From positions 1 through 32,031 of the forward strand of contig JAGWIK010000022.1 in the NCBI GenBank assembly GCA_028866275.1: 32,031 bases of DNA, written 5' to 3'. The notes beneath the pieces were generated by a model. That model searched no databases. It had not been told where the DNA came from and worked only from the letters and a program-made list of their open reading frames with translations. Position numbers and translations under genes: made by a program. The stretch comes from Alphaproteobacteria bacterium (lineage in GTDB: Bacteria; Pseudomonadota; Alphaproteobacteria; UBA9219). This document shows, in pieces, positions 24,077-30,586 of the stretch (positions are counted from its first letter, which is position 1; every line of letters starts with the position of its first letter).

Positions 24077-24108
24077 CAGAGGGATTTTATCCCCCTGAAC
24101 GGTTCAGG
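24077..24108. promoter_or_regulatory. Two overlapping inverted repeats between dehydrogenase paralogs
   Basis: CCTGAAC-G-GTTCAGG (24094-24108) is a perfect 7-bp inverted repeat with a 1-base centre. It overlaps by 4 bases a second inverted repeat (24077-24085 with 24089-24097, one mismatch, TTT loop). Both lie upstream of the paralog starting at 24001. They could be an operator for a sugar-acid repressor, or alternative hairpins in the mRNA. Confidence 0.45.
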
Positions 24109-24139
24109 ACAGGCTGTTACGGGTAAGAGACGCTGGATA

Positions 24140-25705
24140 TTAATGCTTGCCCAAAACCGGCAGCACTGGCGCAGGCTGCCCGCCTTGCGCCGGACGCAGC
24201 CCGGCTTCGTTTTTGAGGGTGCTAAGGGCGCACATCATGGTAAGGGCAACCCCGCAATCCTCCAGAAGGTCCAGATAAATCGCGACAGTGTCGGCAAAAC
24301 GTTTATTTTGCCCGATAGAGCCGAAAACCTCCGTAACGCCGAACATCGCGGTGGGGTCGCTGCCGCCCGCCGCCGCTTTGGCTTTTAAAATATCGACCAT
24401 CGGATGTTCCGCCTTGATCTGGCCGCCTTGTTCGTTCGCCTCGACGCCAAAACGGCGCATCCATGCCGCCGTCGTCAGCGCCAGCAATTCGATGCAGCCC
24501 CCCGCGTTCAATTGGTCCTGCGCTGAATCCAGCACGACTTTCAACGGCGCGTCCCGGGCGACGCGGGCCGTGGTGTCCTTGACGGCGGTATTGGCGAAAC
24601 GCGCGACCAGTTCGTCCTTGTAGGCAGGCAAATCGATGCCCGGAACCGGCAACAAAGTCGGGCCTGTTTCATTTTCCATCAGTTCTTTCATGAAATTCCG
24701 AAACAAGGGATCCTGCATCGTTTCATCGATATGTTTATAGCCCATCAAATCGCCGAGATTGGCGATGGCCGCATGGCTGACATTCAGCAGGCGCAGCTTC
24801 ATTTTTTCATAGGGCAGCACATCGGCCACGACCTGCGCCGCACCGATTTTTTCCCATGCCGGACGGCCATTGGCGAATTTTTCCTCAATCACCCATGACC
24901 CGACTTTGGGCATCGGTTCCGCGGGAATGGCCGCGGCATCTATATAGGCGGCTTGCGCGGTGACATAGCGAACAAGTTCCGGCGTCGAGCCGGGCACGAT
25001 GCGGTCGACCATGCTGTTGGGGAAGATAATTTTCGCATCGAACGCCGCCAGCAAAGCGGGGTCATAGGCCGCGGTAAAGTCGCGCATCGCGCGACCCAGC
25101 ACATCGCCATTATGTTCCATATTGTCGAGATTCATGACGGTGAGGCCGGACAGGCCTTGCGCTTCGCGCTGTTGAACCCCGCGCACGATATAACCAAAAA
25201 TGGTCTTGGGCGGATTGGCGGGATCAAGATCGTTGGCGATATCGGGATGGGCCAGATTAAGGCCGCCATTGCCATCCATATAGGACTGATGCGTTTCCGG
25301 CCTGATCGTCATGCTGACGATGCGCGTATCGGCCGACGCGATCCGGTCGATGACGGCCCGCGGGTTTTCCGGCGCATACATGGCGCCGAGAACCGATCCT
25401 ACCACCGTCATCTTGTTGGTGCCCGACGGTTCCTGTTCGACCACGGTATAAAGCCCGTCTTGCGGCGTCAGTTGATCGCTGCGCCCCGGCGTTTGCAGGC
25501 TGACGCCGACGATGCCGTAATTCAGGGCGTCCGCGTCGCCGGACTGCATCAGGTCATGGGTTTTCTGGGCAATGTGGGCGAGCGGAAAATTGCCGGGGCC
25601 GATATGGACAATACCCGGTTTCAGCTTGCTGCGGTCATAGACCGGAATTTCTACCGAAGGGTTGGCGTCTTTGATGAGGGGTAATGTTGCATCCGACAAA
25701 CGCAT
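24140..25705 (-). CDS. Diverged mannitol dehydrogenase-family protein
   Basis: Paralog of the neighbouring gene, 521 residues. Much of the fold is kept: IVHIGPGNFPLAHIAQKTHDLM aligns with the cofactor motif, NSMVDRIVP, EKFANGRPAWEKIGA and the catalytic segment KLRLLNVSHAAIANLGDLMGY (in outline) keep Lys, Asn and His. However, FHRAH has become FPLAH, the usual EKGYC segment is replaced by a longer RPETHQSYMDGNGG, and SCDN is NLDN. The cofactor or substrate is therefore likely different from typical members. The ATG at 25705 is chosen because AAGAGG lies about 7 bases upstream. It is transcribed ahead of the canonical paralog and divergent from hpnA. Confidence 0.8.
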   Translation of the reverse strand: MRLSDATLPLIKDANPSVEIPVYDRSKLKPGIVHIGPGNFPLAHIAQKTHDLMQSGDADALNYGIVGVSLQTPGRSDQLTPQDGLYTVVEQEPSGTNKMTVVGSVLGAMYAPENPRAVIDRIASADTRIVSMTIRPETHQSYMDGNGGLNLAHPDIANDLDPANPPKTIFGYIVRGVQQREAQGLSGLTVMNLDNMEHNGDVLGRAMRDFTAAYDPALLAAFDAKIIFPNSMVDRIVPGSTPELVRYVTAQAAYIDAAAIPAEPMPKVGSWVIEEKFANGRPAWEKIGAAQVVADVLPYEKMKLRLLNVSHAAIANLGDLMGYKHIDETMQDPLFRNFMKELMENETGPTLLPVPGIDLPAYKDELVARFANTAVKDTTARVARDAPLKVVLDSAQDQLNAGGCIELLALTTAAWMRRFGVEANEQGGQIKAEHPMVDILKAKAAAGGSDPTAMFGVTEVFGSIGQNKRFADTVAIYLDLLEDCGVALTMMCALSTLKNEAGLRPAQGGQPAPVLPVLGKH

Positions 25706-25832
25706 AATAGACCTCTTAAAAATGATGGAAGCAAAATTCGTTTTTGCCATGGGCGGGAATATATTAACCGCCCACCTCCCTGTCCATCACATTCAATAGT
25801 TTCACCGCGAACACTATCAATATGGTTAATGT

Positions 25833-25862
25833 TTGCGCCGCCGTCCGGTTTTCGGGTACGAT
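25833..25862 (+). promoter_or_regulatory. Candidate promoter for hpnA
   Basis: TTGCGC (25833-25838), an 18-base spacer and TACGAT (25857-25862) precede the hpnA ATG by about 36 bases. The -10 is a good match and the -35 a poor one. Confidence 0.3.
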
Positions 25863-25898
25863 GGGGCAGCTTGTTCATCATCATTTCATGATTGTTCC

Positions 25899-26900
25899 AT
25901 GACCACTTTTCTGACCGGCGCGACAGGTTTTGTCGGCGCTTCCGTTGCCCGCCTTCTGGTTGCCAAGGGACATTCCCTGCGCGTGCTGTCGCGGCCCCGC
26001 AACGACCGCCGCAATCTGGACGGGCTGGAGGCCGAGATTGTCGAAGGCGATCTGGCGCGGCCGGAAACCTATCGCGATGCGTTGAAGGGGTGCCGTTATC
26101 TGTTCCATGTCGCGGCCGATTACCGCATTTGGGTTCCCGACGCCGCGGCCATGCATCGCGTCAATATCGACGGCACGCGGGCGTTGATGCTGGCGGCGAT
26201 GGATGCCGGGGTCGAGCGCGTGGTTTATACCAGTTCCGTTGCGACGTTGGGCATCAACAAGGACGGCACGCCGTCGCATGAAGACACGCCTGTGACCTAT
26301 GACGATATGGTCGGCGTTTATAAACAGTCGAAATTTCTGGCCGAGGAAGAAGTGCGGCGGCTTGTCCTGCATCACAACCTGCCCGCCGTGATCGTCAACC
26401 CGTCGACGCCCATCGGCCCGCGCGATATCAAGCCCACGCCGACGGGCCGCATTATCGTCGACGCCGTCAGCGGCCGCATGCCCGCCTATGTCGACACCGG
26501 TTTGAACATCGCGCATGTCGAGGATGTGGCGATGGGGCATTGGTTGGCGTTCGAACGCGGCAAAGTGGGCGAACGTTATATTCTGGGCGGCGAAAATCTG
26601 GCGCTGGGCGATATTCTTGCCATTATCGCCGATATCGTGGGCCGCCCTGCCCCGACGATTAAATTGCCGAGGGCGGCGATTTATCCCGTCGCGTTGGGGA
26701 TGGAAATGGCGGCGCGCGCGGCGGCGTTGGCTGGCGCGCATTGGGAACCGATGGTCACGCTGGACGCGTTGCGTATGGCGAAAAAGAAAATGTATTTTTC
26801 CACCGCCAAGGCCGAACGCGAGTTCGGTTATGCCGCGCGGCCCGCCCGCAACGCCATTCGCGATGCGATCGAATGGTTCAGGGCGAATAGGTATTGTTAG
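25899..26900 (+). CDS. hpnA: Hopanoid-associated sugar epimerase HpnA
   Basis: Extended SDR/NAD-dependent epimerase of 333 residues linked to hopanoid side-chain synthesis. The start MTTFLTGATGFVGASVARLL has the GxxGxxG cofactor motif (7-13); Ser in VVYTSSVATLG and Tyr141/Lys145 (YKQSK) are catalytic. Segments FHVAADYRIWVPD, VNPSTPIGPRDIKPTPTGR and ERYILGGENL are characteristic of HpnA rather than other epimerases. The ATG at 25899 is chosen because it directly precedes the Rossmann strand; the frame opens 22 codons earlier without family similarity. HpnA is usually within a hopanoid gene cluster; here no other hopanoid gene is adjacent, so the gene is detached or the cluster is elsewhere. 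Confidence 0.9.
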   Translation: MTTFLTGATGFVGASVARLLVAKGHSLRVLSRPRNDRRNLDGLEAEIVEGDLARPETYRDALKGCRYLFHVAADYRIWVPDAAAMHRVNIDGTRALMLAAMDAGVERVVYTSSVATLGINKDGTPSHEDTPVTYDDMVGVYKQSKFLAEEEVRRLVLHHNLPAVIVNPSTPIGPRDIKPTPTGRIIVDAVSGRMPAYVDTGLNIAHVEDVAMGHWLAFERGKVGERYILGGENLALGDILAIIADIVGRPAPTIKLPRAAIYPVALGMEMAARAAALAGAHWEPMVTLDALRMAKKKMYFSTAKAEREFGYAARPARNAIRDAIEWFRANRYC

Positions 26901-27027
26901 TTGACGAAAAACCATCGTCATCCAGGGTGTGCCCCAGGGTCTGGTCATTGCCCCCCCCCTAGACCATTTCCATCGCGATGCAATCATCGCTAGACGCACA
27001 GCATTTGAGGCATTAATAATACCAAGC
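26901..27027. other. Intergenic junction with direct repeats and C9 tract
   Basis: The stretch after hpnA holds two CCAGGGT copies (26922-26928, 26934-26940) and a run of nine C (26951-26959). An open frame could extend upstream through it from 26929, but its composition and lack of ribosome site argue for non-coding DNA. It marks the change from GC-rich to AT-rich sequence. Confidence 0.5.
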
Positions 27028-27630
27028 ATGAACGATCTTTTATCTGGTTTTGGCGGCGCGCTATTGGGTGCCTTTGCTGTCGTAATCTCTGGGTTGCTCG
27101 TAGAAAATTATAAGCAGCACCGTGATCGTTGTGCGGCAGCATCTGCCATTGCCGGCGAAATATTTTCTATTGTAGAGATGATCACAAGGCGTAACCATGT
27201 GGCCTTTTTTACTTGGTGCGCATCTCAACTAGATGATGGCCACGACGTAAAAATTACGAACACTGTTGGCCCCGGGCTTGCAAGCAGTCTAGACCCTGTG
27301 ATCGAAGCACATTTAAATCGTCTTGGATTATTGAATGGGAATGAACGACCTGAGCGCATTGTAAAATTTTATACGCACCTGCGGGGTATTAGAATTGACA
27401 TTGTGAATATGGCAAATGGAGTATTTGATACATCTCCCCAAGGTAATGCCAACACGATAAAGTCCAATATTATAAAAGAAGATCTTGCTATGTGGGAAGA
27501 AACAGAAAAGTTAGCGCATGAACTGCTCAAGGAATTGAAGGAAATTGCTAACGACCCTTGGTGGCTTAAAACCCGATGGGAACACGGCGTCATGCGGGCA
27601 AAACGACTTATATATTTCAATGGAAAATAA
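27028..27630 (+). CDS. Orphan single-pass membrane protein of unknown function
   Basis: Product of 200 residues, not recognised. MNDLLSGFGGALLGAFAVVISGLL forms an N-terminal membrane anchor (about 5-25, outline), followed by VENYKQHRDRCAAASAIAGEI and a mainly helical cytoplasmic-type domain with an acidic/basic coiled section near the end (EETEKLAHELLKELKEIA). The C-terminus is basic and aromatic. The layout resembles small DUF-type membrane-anchored helical proteins often carried on accessory islands. Codon use is strikingly AT-rich compared with hpnA and radA, suggesting horizontal transfer. No clear ribosome site precedes the ATG; a longer frame from 26929 is possible but less likely. Confidence 0.65.
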   Translation: MNDLLSGFGGALLGAFAVVISGLLVENYKQHRDRCAAASAIAGEIFSIVEMITRRNHVAFFTWCASQLDDGHDVKITNTVGPGLASSLDPVIEAHLNRLGLLNGNERPERIVKFYTHLRGIRIDIVNMANGVFDTSPQGNANTIKSNIIKEDLAMWEETEKLAHELLKELKEIANDPWWLKTRWEHGVMRAKRLIYFNGK

Positions 27631-27711
27631 TGTATGCCAAAGGAGATATTCACAGGGAAAGCGGACATCCAAAACAACCGGGCGCAATATAGACCAATCA
27701 ATTAATACTCC

Positions 27712-27945
27712 CTACCCCCGCACCCGCTCCACATATAAATCGACCAGCGACCGCAACATGCGCTGATACGGCACTTTGTTTTTTCTGGCTTCTTCTTTCA
27801 GAAAGTCGATGCTTGATCTGGTGAATTCCGATGTCACGCGTACCGTGTCTTCCCTGCGCACCAACTGTTCCGGCGGCGGCAAAAAATCTTTGATAATCGT
27901 CAACCTGCCCTTGGGGGCCGCATCAATCCTGTTGTGCTTTTTCAT
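27712..27945 (-). CDS. brnA: BrnA-like antitoxin, ribbon-helix-helix
   Basis: Antitoxin of 77 residues that should bind both BrnT and its own operator. The C-terminal half has a ribbon-helix-helix pattern: VRVTSEFTRSSIDFLKEEA as strand and helix, then KVPYQRMLRSLVDLYVER, the typical end of BrnA/CopG-type antitoxins. The N-terminal part (KKHNRIDAAPKGRLTIIKDFLPPPEQL) is Pro-rich and probably wraps the toxin. The gene overlaps the toxin gene by 23 bp and is the second gene of the pair, the usual BrnTA order. Confidence 0.85.
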   Translation of the reverse strand: MKKHNRIDAAPKGRLTIIKDFLPPPEQLVRREDTVRVTSEFTRSSIDFLKEEARKNKVPYQRMLRSLVDLYVERVRG

Positions 27946-28207
27946 AAAACTTCCTCCATTTTCTCCAATGCCCCGCGCCGATAATACGGATGCGATGCCC
28001 GCGAACGGTAAAGCGCACTGTTAAAATGCCTTTGGCCGTTTGACCTATACAAAACAGCCGCTCTTCTTTTTCCGAATGCATTTCATCATGCGCAATGATG
28101 CGGTTTTCGTCATAAAAAGCTTCCTGCGCGTCGGCAAACGCAACACCGTGCTGTTTCCGGTTCAGGGCATCCTTCTCATCATCCCATTCGAAGCTGTATT
28201 CTATCAT
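27923..28207 (-). CDS. brnT: BrnT-family toxin
   Basis: Type II toxin of 94 residues, a RelE-fold ribonuclease that blocks translation. MIEYSFEWDDEKDALNRKQHGV in outline carries the BrnT signature FEWDxxKxxxNxxxHGV, and FYDENRI, EERLFCIGQTAKGILTVRFTVRG and RIRIIGAGHWRKWR-like segments match the core strands and basic end. The ATG at 28207 is chosen over an in-frame GTG at 28219, because it gives the standard family start; neither has a strong ribosome site. It is transcribed ahead of brnA and preceded by inverted repeats that may be the autoregulatory operator. Confidence 0.88.
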   Translation of the reverse strand: MIEYSFEWDDEKDALNRKQHGVAFADAQEAFYDENRIIAHDEMHSEKEERLFCIGQTAKGILTVRFTVRGHRIRIIGAGHWRKWRKFYEKAQQD

Positions 28208-28216
28208 ACATAGATC

Positions 28217-28260
28217 CACATTTATATGTGTATATTTATGTGTATTTTATAACACATAAA
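28217..28260. promoter_or_regulatory. Inverted repeats upstream of brnTA, probable operator
   Basis: CACAT-TTAT-ATGTG (28217-28230) and TTTATGTGT-N8-ACACATAAA (28235-28243 with 28252-28260) are two inverted repeats sharing the half-site TTTAT(A)TGTG, placed just before the toxin gene. Type II systems autorepress through such repeats. The site overlaps the possible GTG start of brnT. Confidence 0.55.
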
Positions 28261-28290
28261 ACGGGCCGCAAGAGCTTCACAGAAAAACAT

Positions 28291-28305
28291 GTACAAAACA
28301 AGAAC
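28291..28305. promoter_or_regulatory. Near-match to alphaproteobacterial LexA box upstream of radA
   Basis: GTAC-N7-GAAC differs by one base from the direct-repeat GAAC-N7-GAAC LexA motif of Alphaproteobacteria and lies 18 bases before the radA start. A single degenerate copy in AT-rich DNA is weak evidence. Confidence 0.2.
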
Positions 28306-28323
28306 ATTTGTGTATAAAGCGGT

Positions 28324-29724
28324 ATGGCCAAATCTTCTTCCATCTTTGCCTGTCAGGCATGCGGCGCGAGTTATCCCAAATGGGCGGGCAAGTGCGAAGC
28401 GTGCGGCAGCTGGAATTCTCTGGTCGAGGAAAACGCCGCGTCCGGCCCGCCGAAAGGGTTGAATGACGGCAAGGCGCGCGGCAAATCCAACAAAATCGAT
28501 TTCGTGCCGTTGAAAAGCGACGGCGATCGCGTGTTGCCTCGCCGGCTGAGCCAGATCGGCGAATTCGACCGCGTGCTGGGCGGCGGGATGGTTCCCGGTT
28601 CGGCGACTTTGGTGGGCGGCGATCCAGGCATCGGCAAATCGACCCTTTTGTTACAAGTTGTGTGCCGGTTATCGCAGGGAAACAAGGTTGCCTATATTTC
28701 GGGCGAAGAGGCCATCGATCAGGTGCGGTTGCGCGCCGCGCGGTTGGGGTTGGCCGACGCCGCATGCATGCTGGCCAGCGAAACATCGATCCGCGACATT
28801 ATCGGCGCCATCGATCATAAGGATTCTCCAGACATTTTGATTATCGATTCCATCCAGACCATGTATGTCGACACGCTGGACAGCGCGCCGGGCACGGTGG
28901 CGCAGGTGCGCACATCGGCGCAGGAATTGATTCGCGTTGCCAAAAAACGCGGCATATCGCTGATCCTGGTCGGGCATGTCACCAAGGAAGGGACGATTGC
29001 CGGCCCGCGCGTGCTGGAACATATGGTCGACACGGTGTTGTATCTGGAAGGCGATCGCGGGCATCAATTCCGCGTGTTGCGCGGCGTTAAAAACCGTTTC
29101 GGCCCGACCGATGAAATCGGCGTGTTCGAAATGACCGATAAGGGATTGATGGAAGTGCAAAATCCGTCGGCCCTGTTTCTGGCCGACCGGCGCGACGACA
29201 TGTCGGGCGCGGCGGTGTTCGCGGGGCTGGAAGGCACGCGGCCTGTTTTAGTGGAAATTCAGGCGCTTGTCGCGCCGACTTCATACGGCACGCCAAGGCG
29301 CGCGGTGATCGGGTGGGATGCCGGCCGTTTGGCGATGATTCTGGCCGTTTTGGAGGCGCGGTGCGGCGTGGCGTTCGGCCAGCATGATGTTTATTTGAAT
29401 GTCGCGGGCGGTTTCCGCATTACCGAACCGGCGGCGGATCTGGCCGTCGCGGCGGCGTTGTTGTCTTCGCTGACGGGCGAGCCCGTGCCCGCCGCCTGTG
29501 TCGCGTTCGGCGAAATCGGGTTGTCGGGTGAAATTCGCCGCGTCAGCCAGCCCGATTTGCGTTTAAAGGAAGCCGTCAAATTGGGATTCGAGCAGGCCAT
29601 TATGCCGGAAAGCGACAAAGCGCGGAAAGCGGGGGCGACGGCCCTGCTCCGCGCTACCGAAATTAGGCAATTGAGCGAGTTATTGCCGTTGTTTCAGGCG
29701 GAACCTCAGGCGCGGCGCGCATAA
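28324..29724 (+). CDS. radA: DNA repair protein RadA (Sms)
   Basis: RecA-related helicase that promotes branch migration during recombinational repair, 466 residues. A C4 zinc finger (Cys10, Cys13, Cys24, Cys27) opens the protein; the RecA-like core has Walker A GDPGIGKST with Lys105 and Walker B in ILIIDSIQT; the RadA-specific KNRFG motif is at 256-260. The C-terminal Lon-protease-like domain (about 285-455) has GWDAGRLAMILAVLEARCGV and GEIGLSGEIRRV in outline. All diagnostic motifs are intact. The ribosome site is poor. The order radA-cvpA-purF is common in Alphaproteobacteria; a toxin-antitoxin pair now sits directly upstream. Confidence 0.96.
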   Translation: MAKSSSIFACQACGASYPKWAGKCEACGSWNSLVEENAASGPPKGLNDGKARGKSNKIDFVPLKSDGDRVLPRRLSQIGEFDRVLGGGMVPGSATLVGGDPGIGKSTLLLQVVCRLSQGNKVAYISGEEAIDQVRLRAARLGLADAACMLASETSIRDIIGAIDHKDSPDILIIDSIQTMYVDTLDSAPGTVAQVRTSAQELIRVAKKRGISLILVGHVTKEGTIAGPRVLEHMVDTVLYLEGDRGHQFRVLRGVKNRFGPTDEIGVFEMTDKGLMEVQNPSALFLADRRDDMSGAAVFAGLEGTRPVLVEIQALVAPTSYGTPRRAVIGWDAGRLAMILAVLEARCGVAFGQHDVYLNVAGGFRITEPAADLAVAAALLSSLTGEPVPAACVAFGEIGLSGEIRRVSQPDLRLKEAVKLGFEQAIMPESDKARKAGATALLRATEIRQLSELLPLFQAEPQARRA

Positions 29725-29806
29725 AATCGAATATTACCTGTCGAAGTTATTAACTTTCCTGTTTTTTGTGCTACATAGACGTACCGTCAAACTGTAAGGA
29801 TAATGC

Positions 29807-30586
29807 ATGGACCCCCAACAAGGCCTCAATGCCATTGATTATGGCGTTATTGTCATTGTTTTGCTTTCGGGCCTTTTGGCTTTGATACGCGGTTTTGTGC
29901 GGGAAATGTTTTCGCTGGTTACCTGGGTCGGCGCCTGTATCGTCGCCGCCAAATTTTATCCGCATGCCTTGCCGTGGGTGCATCATTACGTCAAGGCCGA
30001 CAAGCCCGCGCAGTGGGCCGCCGTGGGCGTGACTTTTTTGGGCGCGCTGATCGTGCTGGCTATTCTTGGCCATATCATCACGGGATTGGTCGTGCGCGGC
30101 AGCGCGATTACCGCCATAGACCGTTCATTGGGTTTTCTGTACGGGCTTTTGCGCGGCGCGGCGGTTGTGTCGTTGATTTATCTGGGCGCGGTGATGATTT
30201 TCTGGCCCGACATCGACAAGCCGCAGGCCGGGTCTGCGGCGACGACGACAGCGGCGGCGGTTGCGCCCAAACCCGACGCCAACGCGGATAAAGCCGCGCA
30301 GGAAAAAACCGACGACGCGCCGCCGGAATTGTTGATGCAGGCGCGGACGCGGCCTTTGATGGCTTATGGCGCGAAGGAGCTGGCGTCTTTGATCCCGAAG
30401 AAGATGATCGACCGCACGTTCCAGACATATACCGACCAGAAAAACAACGCGCAAAAGGCTATCGACCAGCGCGCGCTGGACATGCTGTCGACGCCGGAGC
30501 CCAAAGCGCAGCCCACGACGCCGACGAATAACGACGACCAGCATTTGGATGTAAACAAAATCATGAACCCGGAAGGCACGCCATGA
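29807..30586 (+). CDS. cvpA: CvpA-family membrane protein
   Basis: Inner-membrane protein of 259 residues named for colicin V production; the molecular role is not settled, with links to envelope homeostasis. Four hydrophobic helices cover about 10-165: NAIDYGVIVIVLLSGLLALIRGFVREMFSL is the conserved CvpA start (outline), and GFLYGLLRGAAVVSLIYLG the conserved last helix region. The periplasmic or cytoplasmic tail (165-259) is Ala/Pro/Asp-rich with LIPKKMID and ends in low-complexity sequence, longer than in E. coli CvpA as is common in Alphaproteobacteria. TAAGGA lies 6 bases before the ATG. The stop overlaps the purF start (ATGA). Confidence 0.93.
   Translation: MDPQQGLNAIDYGVIVIVLLSGLLALIRGFVREMFSLVTWVGACIVAAKFYPHALPWVHHYVKADKPAQWAAVGVTFLGALIVLAILGHIITGLVVRGSAITAIDRSLGFLYGLLRGAAVVSLIYLGAVMIFWPDIDKPQAGSAATTTAAAVAPKPDANADKAAQEKTDDAPPELLMQARTRPLMAYGAKELASLIPKKMIDRTFQTYTDQKNNAQKAIDQRALDMLSTPEPKAQPTTPTNNDDQHLDVNKIMNPEGTP

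Noticed and set aside
26929-27027. N-terminal extension of the orphan membrane protein
   Set aside because: The extra 33 residues cross direct repeats and a C9 tract and lack a ribosome site; the ATG at 27028 places the membrane helix at the N-terminus.
25881-27029. 382-codon minus-strand frame opposite hpnA
   Set aside because: It covers hpnA in antisense and has no family features.
27545-27766. 73-codon plus-strand frame across the end of the orphan gene and brnA
   Set aside because: It overlaps two better-supported genes on different frames and has no ribosome site.
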